From a virus: 57,027 bases of DNA. The stretch's first letter is position 1; each line of letters begins with the position of its first letter. Positions 8,695-18,074 of this stretch are shown piece by piece. The DNA lies in the IMG/VR virus record IMGVR_UViG_3300010371_000009, positions 1-57,027 of that record; one strand, written 5' to 3'. A model generated the notes under the pieces. It saw only the letters and a program-made list of their open reading frames with translations, made no database searches and had not been told where the DNA came from. A program made the translations under genes and the position numbers.

Positions 8695-9249
8695 ATGCAG
8701 AATTTTCATTTGATAGCTCAAAACGTAAACATAGTTAATGTTATGCGTGAAATTAAAATGCAGCCTGATTTGTGGAATGAGAATGACTTAAGAACCAAAT
8801 TTCCTGGTACTCCGCACGCTGAAGCCGATGATATTTGGATTTGGTTTAATCATACTTTGTTAAAAGGTGCAGATGCAGAATACATTGTGAATGATTTAGA
8901 AGTTGTTCCTTATCGCGCTTGGAAAGATTTACCTTCGTTGCGACCATTGATTTTTGGATTGATGGCAGAAGTTCAAGCTGTTCGCTTAGGTCGTGTTATC
9001 ATTACAAAGCTTGCTCCTGGTAAAGCGATTGCTTCACATACAGATCAAGGTGCGCCAGCCACATATTATAAGCGTTATCAGATTGCAATCAATTGTTTAC
9101 CTGGAAATATATTTAAAATTGGTGATGAAGAAATTAGTTTTAAATCTGGTGACATTTGGTGGATTGATAATACTAAAGAACATTCAGTTATAAATAATTC
9201 TGCTGATGATCGTATAGTGTGTATTGTTGATTTAAGGCTTGGATTATGA
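8695..9249 (+). CDS. 2-oxoglutarate/Fe(II) oxygenase, aspartyl/asparaginyl hydroxylase-like
   Basis: 184 aa double-stranded beta-helix enzyme. Iron ligands are visible as H115-x-D117 (SHTDQG) and H163 (TKEHSVIN), with R173 eight or so residues on (DDRIVC) as the probable 2-oxoglutarate anchor. LPGNIFKIGDEEISF and SGDIWWIDN are typical of the aspartyl/asparaginyl beta-hydroxylase branch. The substrate is unknown; its place inside the virion gene block suggests a virion or host-surface protein. It overlaps the GNAT gene by 4 bp. Confidence 0.78.
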   Translation: MQNFHLIAQNVNIVNVMREIKMQPDLWNENDLRTKFPGTPHAEADDIWIWFNHTLLKGADAEYIVNDLEVVPYRAWKDLPSLRPLIFGLMAEVQAVRLGRVIITKLAPGKAIASHTDQGAPATYYKRYQIAINCLPGNIFKIGDEEISFKSGDIWWIDNTKEHSVINNSADDRIVCIVDLRLGL

Positions 9250-9704
9250 TTACTACATCAATTGAAAAGTTTTGTGATATTTTTGAAGAAATGAAATCCT
9301 TAAATAAGGTTCATTATGAAGAAATATCGGAACATGCTAAACACGGTATCAGTCTTAATCCTGATTATCCTGCTTATTTTGCTAAAGAGAACGCTGGTGA
9401 ATTATTAGTAATTGTGTTGCGTGACACTGGTAAATTAGTCGGCTATTACATTGGCTTGATAGGTCATTCGTTACATTACAAAGATTGCTTGCAATGCGCG
9501 ATGGATATAATTTACGTTGACCCAAATTTTAGGGGACAAAGCGGTGGAAAGCTGCTAATGGATCGTCTCAAATCAGAATGTGGGCAACGCGGCATCCGTG
9601 TAATGACGATGGGATGCAAAAATGCTCATAAAATTTACATGGAAAAATTATTAATAGAAAGCGGCTTTAATGCGTATGAAACGCATTATTCATTCTGGTT
9701 GTAA
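9246..9704 (+). CDS. GNAT-family N-acetyltransferase
   Basis: 152 aa. The acetyl-CoA loop is visible at about residues 92-105 (DPNFRGQSGGKLLM), preceded by the strand MDIIYV and followed by GIRVMTMGC and LLIESGFNAYETHYSFWL, a standard GNAT layout. ATGA overlap with the upstream oxygenase suggests the two are made together. The substrate cannot be read from the sequence. Genes of this type recur between the connector and ejection genes of podoviruses. Confidence 0.8.
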   Translation: MITTSIEKFCDIFEEMKSLNKVHYEEISEHAKHGISLNPDYPAYFAKENAGELLVIVLRDTGKLVGYYIGLIGHSLHYKDCLQCAMDIIYVDPNFRGQSGGKLLMDRLKSECGQRGIRVMTMGCKNAHKIYMEKLLIESGFNAYETHYSFWL

Positions 9705-9706
9705 TC

Positions 9707-10456
9707 ATGAAGATTTATACCGATTATGAAGATTTTAGGAATAGTCGGTTATGTAGTGTAGCAGTTGCAGTTATTGGTGCTGCTGGTGTTGGTGCTGCTG
9801 CTACGGCTTATTCAGCTAATAAAGCATCTGATGCACAACAAGCTGCTGCTGCACAAGCTGCTGCTACAGCACAAAAACAATATCAACAAACTCGCACAGA
9901 TTTGTCGCCTTATCGTGATTTAGGTCAAGGTGCTAGTACTCAATTAACAGATCAATTGCCGTTTTTAACTTCTCCAATTGTTATGGATCAAGCGACATTG
10001 GAGCAAACCCCTGGTTATCAATTTACAAAGACCCAGGGATTAAAAGCCGTTCAAAATTCCGCTGCTGCTAGAGGATTGGGCGTTTCTGGCGCGGCTTTAA
10101 AAGGCGCGGCCAATTTCGTTACCGGCTTAGCCGATAATACTTATCAAACACAATTCAATTTAGAAAATACCAATCGTACCAATACTTTTAATAGATTACA
10201 AGCGTTGGTAAGCACTGGTGAAAATGCTGCTGCACAAACTGGTGTATTAGGAGCTAATGCAGCTAATACTACGGCTGGTGCTCAAATTGGCGCTGGTAAC
10301 GCCGCTGCTGCTGGATATAATCAAATTGGCGCTGGTGTTACTGGTTTTGCTAATAATGTAGGCGGATATTACGCGGCTAAAGGTTTGTATGGCAATCCTT
10401 CATCTAATGCTAATTTTAGCAATGGTACTTTAAATAACATGCCAACGGATATTTAA
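9707..10456 (+). CDS. DNA ejection / transfer protein (P22 gp7-like position)
   Basis: 249 aa. N-terminus has a hydrophobic Ala/Gly segment (about residues 17-38) followed by an Ala/Gln-rich coil. The stretch QTPGYQFTKTQGLKAVQNSA and RGLGVSGAALKGAANF followed by NTYQTQFNLENTNRTN is a pattern I know from phage DNA-transfer proteins. The C-terminal half is Ala/Gly-rich and probably disordered. It is first of three consecutive ejection-type genes and likely leaves the capsid with DNA to help cross the envelope. Confidence 0.75.
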   Translation: MKIYTDYEDFRNSRLCSVAVAVIGAAGVGAAATAYSANKASDAQQAAAAQAAATAQKQYQQTRTDLSPYRDLGQGASTQLTDQLPFLTSPIVMDQATLEQTPGYQFTKTQGLKAVQNSAAARGLGVSGAALKGAANFVTGLADNTYQTQFNLENTNRTNTFNRLQALVSTGENAAAQTGVLGANAANTTAGAQIGAGNAAAAGYNQIGAGVTGFANNVGGYYAAKGLYGNPSSNANFSNGTLNNMPTDI

Positions 10457-10459
10457 ATC

Positions 10460-11854
10460 ATGGCTGAAGTTGACACAAGTAGTTATTTAAAGCCACAACA
10501 AACTAATATTTTGGATACTGCTGCTAAATTTCAAAATTTAGAACAGCAAAAGATTGGCATTGACCAATCTAAGCTTAAATTAATGAATGATCGCTATCAA
10601 GTTTTAAATAAAGAATTAATGTCTTTAGTTGGCCAACCTGATTTGTCGCACGATAAAATTCAACAGACTGGTCAACGATTAGTTAATTTAGGTATTATTC
10701 CTGCTGATATGTATGGTGAATTTGTAAAGCAAATTCCAACCAATCCTAAAGATTTAACTAATTATTTGCAACAAATAATTACTAAAAATCAAAATACTCA
10801 AGAAGCTATTAATTATCATTATGGTGCGGCTGGATTAACTCAAAATAATCAGCAAATTATTCCTACATTAACTAGCAATAAGCCTGGATTTGGTGGAACA
10901 ATTCGCAATCCTAATGCTAAACCATTTCAAATTCAAAATCCGCCTGATACAGTCGTTACTGATCCTAATACAAATCAAAGACGTTTGTTAGGTCCACAAG
11001 CTGAAATTCCTACACCTGGAACAGATAATAGATTGCCAGTTACACCAGTACCAACACAAGCTATTAAGCAGCCTTCAGGTAATATAAATGGATATAGCCC
11101 TAACATGGGCGGTACTGTAACAGGTATGAGTGTTGAACAACAGCAACCACAAAAAGGTCCATTACCTACTGATTTTAATTCCAGATTTACTGGTCAGCCA
11201 AGTGGTCCTGCTGTTGAACCACCACCTTTGTTTGAAGAAGGTAAGAAGCAAATAACAGAAGATAGAAATAACGCAGCAGCTAGAATGATGCGCGCTAAGC
11301 CTGCTATCGAAGCTCTACCTTTAATTCAAACACCTGGATTTTTAAGCGGACCATTGACAGAACAATTTACTAACGCTGCTGCTACATTAAAAAGTTTAGG
11401 TATTATTGATACTGCTGCTGAAAATGATCCAACAGCTATTAGGCAAGAAGTTTCTAAGAAACTTGCTCAATATGTTTCCGGTAGTCCAGTTGGGCAACGT
11501 TCTGATGCTGCACAAATTCTAGCTGAAGCTTCTAGCCCTAATCCAAAAACTCAAATTTTGCCAGCGTTATTAAAACTTACTAAAGATGCTGTTATATTAG
11601 ATCGTGTTGAAGCCGCTAGACCAAATTCATTTAAAGACAAAGATTATTCTAAGTATGGAGAGCATAAATCTAATTTCCCACAATCGATAGACGAAAGAGC
11701 ATTTGGTTTAGATTTAGAGCCTGAAGATAAAAGTGCTAAAATGGTTGACACTATGGCTAAGAAATTAAAATCTAGCAATAGCCGCGAACGCAACGAAGCT
11801 ACAAAATTCTTTAAGTCTTTGCGTATAGCTAAAGAGCAAGGATTTTATCAATAA
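10460..11854 (+). CDS. Ejection-region virion protein, 464 aa
   Basis: No named family. Helical Gln/Leu-rich N-terminus (1-130), Pro/Thr/Asn-rich linker (150-260), then a helical C-terminal part with charged ends. This pattern of long helices with a flexible middle is usual for podovirus internal proteins. It lies between the gp7-like gene and the 644-aa gene and ends one base inside the latter's start. Confidence 0.7.
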   Translation: MAEVDTSSYLKPQQTNILDTAAKFQNLEQQKIGIDQSKLKLMNDRYQVLNKELMSLVGQPDLSHDKIQQTGQRLVNLGIIPADMYGEFVKQIPTNPKDLTNYLQQIITKNQNTQEAINYHYGAAGLTQNNQQIIPTLTSNKPGFGGTIRNPNAKPFQIQNPPDTVVTDPNTNQRRLLGPQAEIPTPGTDNRLPVTPVPTQAIKQPSGNINGYSPNMGGTVTGMSVEQQQPQKGPLPTDFNSRFTGQPSGPAVEPPPLFEEGKKQITEDRNNAAARMMRAKPAIEALPLIQTPGFLSGPLTEQFTNAAATLKSLGIIDTAAENDPTAIRQEVSKKLAQYVSGSPVGQRSDAAQILAEASSPNPKTQILPALLKLTKDAVILDRVEAARPNSFKDKDYSKYGEHKSNFPQSIDERAFGLDLEPEDKSAKMVDTMAKKLKSSNSRERNEATKFFKSLRIAKEQGFYQ

Positions 11855-13788
11855 TGGCTAATGAATACGATGATTTAATTAATGAGTTTGGCTCTACAGG
11901 TGCTAAAAAGCCTGTAGAAATCGCTACGCCATATCATGATTTAATTAATGAATTTGGTAGCGGTAATACCGTTAAAGCTGTACCGCAAATAGCACAAGAC
12001 GTTTCTGGTAGCTCGCATTTTCCAAAACCAAATCAACCTATTACAGGCAATACTACAGGATTTGGTGATTTACCAGTAATTCAAGATTTAAAGAAAGCTC
12101 CTGCTTATGTTATTAATAAAAGCATAGAAGGCTTCAACGAAGGTAAAGCTACAGCTAGTAAAGGTATTAATGAAATTGCAACCAACAAATCTGCTTCAGG
12201 TGTTGGTAATTTTGCTTTAGGTACACTTCAAGAAGGTTTAAACTTAACCGGACTTCCTGCACTTGCGTCTGGTGCAACTAAATTTTTAGGTAAAGCTATC
12301 GGTAATAAACAAGCTGCTGAAACAGCCGAATTTGTGGGCACAAGTGGATTACCTATTTTAAAAGCTGGTAAAGTTCTAGGTTCTGCTATGCCTAGTACTA
12401 GAGCTTTAGACACATTGATTAGCAATGTTGGTGTTGAAAACATACCTTCCGTTATTAAACAATTGAAATCTAATCCACGATTGACATTAATGGATGTTGA
12501 TCCAAATGCTAAAATAATTGCGCAAGGTTTAGCTTCGGAACCTGGAAAGCCGCGCGATATTTTAGACAAGATTGTAAAAACAAGACAAGATACGCAATTA
12601 GATACTGTAGTTGGTGCGTTAGATGAAGCTATGGATGCACCTGTATCAGTTAAACAAAAAATGGATACTCTAAAATCCAACATTAAAAAAGTTGGACAAG
12701 AGATAAATCCAATTGTAGCTAACACAAAACCTGTTGATATTTCACCAGTAGTTGCAGATATTGATACTAAATTAAAGCCTGGAATTAATAGTGTAATAAC
12801 TGCTGGTGAACCTTTACCTTTAGGTGATATGGAAAAGACATTATCTAAAGTTAGAGATTTTATCTCTGATGATAAATCTTTTCGCACTGATCCTCAAAGC
12901 TTGCATATTTTTCAATCAGCGTTACGTTCTAAAGCTGAAGATTTATTAAATAGCTCTAGCGGTCAAGATAGACAATTAGGCTATGCTTTAATGAATGTGC
13001 GTAATCAAGTAGTAAACGCAATTGATAAAGCTTCCCCACAAGTTATGGACGCTGCTGGAAATCAAGTTGGTACTTATAAAACCGCTCTATCTAAATATCG
13101 TGATGAAAATGATATAAGCGATGCTTTCAAAAAAGGTCAATTGATAACTAAAAATCGCTTGGGACAATTAGACGATAATCCAGAATATTGGGCTGAATGG
13201 GTTAGCAAAGCAACTCCACAAGAATTAGAAGCTGCTAGGGAAGGTGCAAGATTAGCATTTGCACATCAAATGGGGTCTATGCGTTTTTCTGCTCGTAAAG
13301 GTATGGAAATTCCTGAAGTGCCTTTTAATACTGAAAAATTAAAACTTCTTTTTGGTAATAAAGAAGTTGAAAAGATGAATGATGCATTGAAAGATGAACG
13401 CAAGATAGCTGATACAAATACTAAATTATTTCAAAATTCTCAAACGGCTATGCGATTGTTAGGTGCTAAAGCAACAGAAGTAAGACAAGATTATAAACCA
13501 AATTTTACTAAAACTATTTTGCCAGCAGCTTTAGAAGCTGGTGGTCAATATGCTTTAGGCATTCCTGCTTTAGGAACAATGGCTGGTTTTGCTTATCCAT
13601 TTGCTCGCAGTAAAATTACTAAATTAGGTCAACATTTGGATAGACAAACCAATGCAGAGATTGCTAACTTGGCGTCTGCTACAGGTGAAGCGCGGGAAAA
13701 CTTAATTAAAGCATTAGAAGATCGACTACCAAAAAACAAATTGTCAATTGGACAAAAATTAAAACTTAGTTTGCCGGTAGCCCCTTAA
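11854..13788 (+). CDS. Large internal/ejection protein, 644 aa
   Basis: The N-terminus repeats a short acidic motif twice: YDDLINEFGS at residues 5-14 and YHDLINEFGS at about 28-37. Residues about 70-180 contain a Gly/Ala-rich amphipathic region; 200-430 is helical with DVDPNAKIIAQGLASEPGKP; near 545-585 an Ala/Gly hydrophobic stretch could contact membrane. Size and position match P22 gp16/gp20-type ejected proteins, though I cannot assign it to either. The YxDLINEFGS repeat may be a docking or packaging motif. Confidence 0.7.
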   Translation: MANEYDDLINEFGSTGAKKPVEIATPYHDLINEFGSGNTVKAVPQIAQDVSGSSHFPKPNQPITGNTTGFGDLPVIQDLKKAPAYVINKSIEGFNEGKATASKGINEIATNKSASGVGNFALGTLQEGLNLTGLPALASGATKFLGKAIGNKQAAETAEFVGTSGLPILKAGKVLGSAMPSTRALDTLISNVGVENIPSVIKQLKSNPRLTLMDVDPNAKIIAQGLASEPGKPRDILDKIVKTRQDTQLDTVVGALDEAMDAPVSVKQKMDTLKSNIKKVGQEINPIVANTKPVDISPVVADIDTKLKPGINSVITAGEPLPLGDMEKTLSKVRDFISDDKSFRTDPQSLHIFQSALRSKAEDLLNSSSGQDRQLGYALMNVRNQVVNAIDKASPQVMDAAGNQVGTYKTALSKYRDENDISDAFKKGQLITKNRLGQLDDNPEYWAEWVSKATPQELEAAREGARLAFAHQMGSMRFSARKGMEIPEVPFNTEKLKLLFGNKEVEKMNDALKDERKIADTNTKLFQNSQTAMRLLGAKATEVRQDYKPNFTKTILPAALEAGGQYALGIPALGTMAGFAYPFARSKITKLGQHLDRQTNAEIANLASATGEARENLIKALEDRLPKNKLSIGQKLKLSLPVAP

Positions 13789-13971
13789 TCTTATATACCA
13801 ATACAAAGGTTCAATTTTATACCAAAAATAAGAAGCAATAATGAATATTATAGGCATAAATACAAATCTATGATATTTAAAAGTCAAGAAAAATATTAAG
13901 CTTAATACAAAAAATATTGGATTGACTAGAGATATAACAACGGAAACTATTATGAAAATTTTAAATGCCAT
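13759..13971 (-). CDS. Possible antisense small membrane protein, 70 aa
   Basis: Reads across the 13789-13951 gap on the opposite strand, overlapping both neighbours. The product has two or three hydrophobic segments (IFIIVSVVISLV, FFVLSLIFFL, MPIIFIIASYFW) followed by a basic aromatic tail (YWYIRLRGYRQTKF), which looks like a genuine protein rather than a shadow. An AAGGA lies about 12 nt before its ATG, rather far. The alternative is an untranslated spacer. Confidence 0.35.
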   Translation of the reverse strand: MAFKIFIIVSVVISLVNPIFFVLSLIFFLTFKYHRFVFMPIIFIIASYFWYKIEPLYWYIRLRGYRQTKF

Positions 13972-16900
13972 TCGGTTTACATTCCTTTTTATATTTCTTT
14001 TAAATCCGAATATTGTATTGGCTCAAGATACAAGTGCTTCATTGTTGCCAAATGCAGTACAGCAATTTTTTGACAATAATGGTAATCCATTAGCTAGAGG
14101 TACAGTCACTACTTATCAGCCTGGAACAACTATATTAGCGACAACTTGGAAAGATGCACTTCAGCTTACACCTAACACAAATCCGATTATTTTAGATGGT
14201 GGTGGCAAAGCCATCATTTATGCTGCTACACCAATCCGACAGGTTGTCAAGGATCAAAATAATAATTTAATTTGGGATGCTGTGTCAACGCCGTCTGGTA
14301 GTGGCTTTAGTCCTACGTTTATTGGCGATGGTCAATTAGTTGGTACAATTAAACCTTGGGCTGGATTGATTGCACCAAATCAATATGCTTTTGCATTTGG
14401 TCAAGAGTTATCGCGTGTCACAAACAATGATTTATTTATTGCAATAACACAGACATTCAATGTTACTTGTGCATCTGGTAGTCCAACAATAACAGGTATT
14501 GGCGATACTACTCAAATTAGAATTGGTGAAGTTGTAGAAGTATCAGCTTGCATAATTAGTCCACCAACTGTTATTTCTAAAACAACCAATAGTGTTACTT
14601 TAAGTGCAAATTCTATTGTCTCTACTAGTACATCTGCTAGATTTTTTCCTTGGGGTAATGGTAATGGAAGTACAACATTCAATGTTCCTGATTTAAGAGG
14701 TTCTGTATTAGCTGGCCGTAACAATATGGGCGGCTCTGCTTCTACTAAGATTACAAGCACATTTTATGGTACTGATCCAAACGGACAAGGTGCTGCTGGT
14801 GGAAGTCAAACACAAAACTCGACTATATCACAAGCAAATTTACCTAATGTAAATTTTGCTGTTAATATTCCATCTGGTCAAGGATCGCATACCCACAGTC
14901 TTACTGGCACTAGCAATGATATGCTAGGTATTGGTGGTGGTACAATAGTTCGTGGTTCTACTGTTAATGGATTTGGTACACTATATAATCCAACAGTAGT
15001 TGCCAATACATTGCCAGCTATGACTGGTACTGCTGCATCAGGTGGTTCTGGTACAGCTTTTGCGAACAATGTAATTCAACCAACCTTAATGATAAATTAT
15101 ATCATTAAGGTTTTAGCTGATGTTCCTAATAGTTCGGCCAATGGTGTTGCGTCATTGGGTGGAATGACTGGTGTTATAGCTTGTGGAAACGGCTTAGTTT
15201 GTACTGGTAATGTTGTTTCTATTAGCTCTGCTGTGCCAGCAGGAACATTAAACCAAGTTCAATACAATAATGGATTTGCGTTTAACGCTTCTGCTAATTT
15301 TGTTTTTACCGATCCTACTTTAACTTTAGGAAAATCTGGTACAGCTACAGGACAATTAGAATTAGCTGGTGCTACAAGTGGTTCTGTAATTCAGCAAGCA
15401 CATAGTACTGCTGGTGCTCCTGTAATAACTTGGGGTAATTCTACTGGCACACCTGCTGTTGTAGCTACTTCGCCATTATCTTTAGATACTACAACTGGTG
15501 TGTTAAGTTGTCCTAGTTGTGGCGGTGCATCCATTATTGTTGGATCAACTGTTGTTTCTAGTGGAACAACTGGTAGAGTTCTTTTCGACAATGGCGGATT
15601 GTTAGGCGAATATACAACTATACCAGTTGGGTTTGGTGGTACTGGTGCTGCAACATTTACGTCTAATTTGCCATTATTAGGTAATGGCACATCAGCTTTA
15701 GCTCAAGGTACAATATCTGGAAATACAACTAAATTCGCAACAGTAAGTGGTAGTTTTACTTCTGGTAATTGTATCAAATCGGATGCTAGCGGAAACTTAA
15801 TTGACAATGGCGCTACTTGTGGCGGTGGTGGCGGTGGAAGTCCTGGTGGCACAAGCGGTCAAGTACAATATAATAATGCTGGATCATTTGGAGGTTTTAC
15901 AGCTTCAGGTGATGCTACGATAAATACATCAACTGGTGCTGTTGCTGTAACTAAGACTGGTGGTGTCGCATTCGCAGCTTCAGCCACAACAGATACAACA
16001 AATGCTTCTAATATTTCTTCTGGTACATTAGCTGCTGCTCGCGGTGGCGCTGGTACAATCACTGGTGCTCTTAAAGGCAATGGTGCTGGTGTTGTTTCTC
16101 AAGCAGCTTGTGCAGATTTATCTAATGGCTCTGCATCTTGTTCTACAGATACAACAAATGCTTCTAATATTTCTAGCGGTACTTTAAATACACTTAGATT
16201 ACCAAGTCCATTTACAAGCGGTACTAGGAATGGCAACACTTCTGTATTTGCTACAATAAGTGGAAGCTTAATTGCTGGTAATTGTTTAAAATCAGATGCT
16301 AGTGGCAATATCATAGATGATGGTGCAGTCTGTGGTGGTGGCGGTGGCGGTGGATCGCCAGGGGGAACCAATGGACAAATTCAATATAATAATTTAGGTG
16401 CGTTTGGTGGATTTACAGCAAGTGGTGATGCAACAATTACACCTTCTACAGGTGCAGTAATTGTTACAAAAACTAATGGTGTATCGTTCGCTGCTTCAGC
16501 AACCACTGACACTACAAACGCTTCTAACATTTCCTCTGGTACATTAAATACACTTAGACTTCCATCACCATTTACAAGTGGAACAGTCAGCGGAAATACA
16601 TCTGTATTTGCTACCACAACAGGAACATTAATTAATACGCATTGTGTTAGCTTGGATACCAATTTTAATTTTGTCGATGCTGGTGCGCCTTGTGGTGCTG
16701 GCACAGTGACAAGTGTGGGTATTACTGCTGGTACTGGTATAACTCAGTCTGGTTCTCCAATTACCAGTTCTGGCAATATCACAGTTAATGTTGATAAAGC
16801 TACAACAAGTAATGCTTGGGCTGCAACATCAAATAAAGTTCTAACCACTGATATTTTATTCAATGGTGTTGGTGCTCTTCAAAGCTTAAGCGGAACATCT

Positions 16901-17200
16901 TCTGTTACACCTGATTTAAGCCTTGGACGAAATTTTGTTTTTACAGCTACAAGTGCTACAAACTTTACTTTAAATACACCTACCAATACACACATTGGAG
17001 ATACTGGTTGTATCTTATTCTTTCAGCCTGCTTCTGGCACACCAGTTACAATAACATTTGGCACTAATTGGGTAACTCCATCTGGTGTAAGCGGTAAAGC
17101 TCTTACTTCTACATTAGGTGCTTTAGACACAGTTTGTTATTTAATTGTAAATTCTACCCCTAGTGTCTTATTTACATTAGCTAATAATTGGACACATTAA
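13952..17200 (+). CDS. Tail fibre with collar domain and N-terminal signal peptide
   Basis: 1082 aa from the ATG at 13952, which has GGAAAC upstream; an upstream TTG at 13922 is less likely. Residues 1-24 look like a Sec signal peptide (FTFLFIFLL, then VLAQ). Next comes a fibre N-terminal domain (LLPNAVQQFFDNNGNPLARG), then a tail-collar domain (PWAGLIAPNQYAFAFGQEL ... TTFNVPDLRGSVLAGRNN) interrupted by a small beta insertion with SKTTNSVTLS. The C-terminal half is tandem Gly/Ser/Thr-rich modules (QYNN, GGFTASGDATI, NASNISSGTL). It presumably binds the host surface. Confidence 0.8.
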   Translation: MKILNAIRFTFLFIFLLNPNIVLAQDTSASLLPNAVQQFFDNNGNPLARGTVTTYQPGTTILATTWKDALQLTPNTNPIILDGGGKAIIYAATPIRQVVKDQNNNLIWDAVSTPSGSGFSPTFIGDGQLVGTIKPWAGLIAPNQYAFAFGQELSRVTNNDLFIAITQTFNVTCASGSPTITGIGDTTQIRIGEVVEVSACIISPPTVISKTTNSVTLSANSIVSTSTSARFFPWGNGNGSTTFNVPDLRGSVLAGRNNMGGSASTKITSTFYGTDPNGQGAAGGSQTQNSTISQANLPNVNFAVNIPSGQGSHTHSLTGTSNDMLGIGGGTIVRGSTVNGFGTLYNPTVVANTLPAMTGTAASGGSGTAFANNVIQPTLMINYIIKVLADVPNSSANGVASLGGMTGVIACGNGLVCTGNVVSISSAVPAGTLNQVQYNNGFAFNASANFVFTDPTLTLGKSGTATGQLELAGATSGSVIQQAHSTAGAPVITWGNSTGTPAVVATSPLSLDTTTGVLSCPSCGGASIIVGSTVVSSGTTGRVLFDNGGLLGEYTTIPVGFGGTGAATFTSNLPLLGNGTSALAQGTISGNTTKFATVSGSFTSGNCIKSDASGNLIDNGATCGGGGGGSPGGTSGQVQYNNAGSFGGFTASGDATINTSTGAVAVTKTGGVAFAASATTDTTNASNISSGTLAAARGGAGTITGALKGNGAGVVSQAACADLSNGSASCSTDTTNASNISSGTLNTLRLPSPFTSGTRNGNTSVFATISGSLIAGNCLKSDASGNIIDDGAVCGGGGGGGSPGGTNGQIQYNNLGAFGGFTASGDATITPSTGAVIVTKTNGVSFAASATTDTTNASNISSGTLNTLRLPSPFTSGTVSGNTSVFATTTGTLINTHCVSLDTNFNFVDAGAPCGAGTVTSVGITAGTGITQSGSPITSSGNITVNVDKATTSNAWAATSNKVLTTDILFNGVGALQSLSGTSSVTPDLSLGRNFVFTATSATNFTLNTPTNTHIGDTGCILFFQPASGTPVTITFGTNWVTPSGVSGKALTSTLGALDTVCYLIVNSTPSVLFTLANNWTH
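15850..16600 (+). repeat. Tandem modules in the tail fibre
   Basis: The module QYNN-x-G-x-FGGFTASGDATI recurs at about 15862 and 16378. The segment encoding TDTTNASNIS recurs at about 15988, 16144 and 16504; the first two copies are nearly identical at DNA level. The pattern points to unit duplication or recombination within the fibre shaft. Confidence 0.75.
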
Positions 17201-17201
17201 T

Positions 17202-18056
17202 ATGAAAAAGTCCATTTATTTAAGCTTTGTATTTTTAATATTTTGTTGTATTGGATTTGTGCCAACACTTGCACAAATTCCAGGTATTCAAAATCCTTTA
17301 TTTTTTAATATTAATCCGACAGCTACAGCTTCTTGTACTGGCGGTACAATTACATCTTCTGGTGGATTTACTATCCACACTTTCACTTCTAATGGTACTT
17401 TAACTTGTAATGGTTCTTTATCACCATCTTATCTATTAATAGCTGGCGGCGGTGGTGGTGGTAAAGGAAATGGTGGCGGTGGTGGTGGTGCTGGTGGCGT
17501 TCTCTCCGGTACAACATCTTTAACAGCTACTTCTTATTCTATTGTTATTGGTGGTGGTGGCGCACGCGGTACATCTGGAAAAGGAAGTAATGGCTCTAAT
17601 AGTACATTTAATAGTTTTACATCAATTGGTGGTGGCGGTGGTGCAGGCACTTCTACTAATAATGGGCAAAATGGTGGAAGTGGTGGTGGTGCTGCTAGAA
17701 CAGGAACAGGTGGCGTTGCAACTGCTGGTCAAGGATTTAATGGTGGAACAGTTACAGTTATTAATCAAGGTGGCGGCGGTGGTGGTGGTGGTGGATTAGG
17801 TGGAAGCTCTACAACAACGGTTGGTGGCATTGGTGGAATTGGATTTACTAGTAGCATTTCAGGTACATCTATTTGTTATGCTGGCGGCGGTGGTGGTGGT
17901 AGCACTGGTGGTAGTCCTGGTACAGCTACTTGCGGCGGTGGTGCTGGTGGTGGAACCGCTGGTTCTGGTACTTCAAATACTGGTGGCGGTGGTGGTGGAT
18001 CGCCATCCGGAAGTGCTGGTGATGGTGGCTCTGGTATATTAATTATAAGTTATTAA
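17202..18056 (+). CDS. Polyglycine-rich secreted adhesin
   Basis: 284 aa. Residues 1-25 form a signal peptide (SFVFLIFCCIGF, cleavage near TLAQ). After a short beta domain (SSGGFTIHTFTSNGTLTC) the rest is runs of six to nine glycines separated by short Ser/Thr/Ala loops, ending GSGILIISY. Gly-run architecture resembles phage receptor-binding proteins built from packed polyglycine helices (as in Salmonella phage S16 gp38), with specificity in the loops. It follows the fibre with 1 bp spacing, so it is probably the fibre tip adhesin. Confidence 0.7.
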   Translation: MKKSIYLSFVFLIFCCIGFVPTLAQIPGIQNPLFFNINPTATASCTGGTITSSGGFTIHTFTSNGTLTCNGSLSPSYLLIAGGGGGGKGNGGGGGGAGGVLSGTTSLTATSYSIVIGGGGARGTSGKGSNGSNSTFNSFTSIGGGGGAGTSTNNGQNGGSGGGAARTGTGGVATAGQGFNGGTVTVINQGGGGGGGGGLGGSSTTTVGGIGGIGFTSSISGTSICYAGGGGGGSTGGSPGTATCGGGAGGGTAGSGTSNTGGGGGGSPSGSAGDGGSGILIISY

Positions 18057-18074
18057 TATTAAGGAATTAAATAT

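Noticed and set aside
15391-16704. Minus-strand frames with poly-Pro in the tail-fibre gene
   Set aside because: These mirror the Gly-rich repeats of the sense strand and have no start context of their own.
17542-18042. Alternate + strand frames rich in Val and Leu inside the polyglycine adhesin
   Set aside because: They arise from GGT repeats read out of frame.
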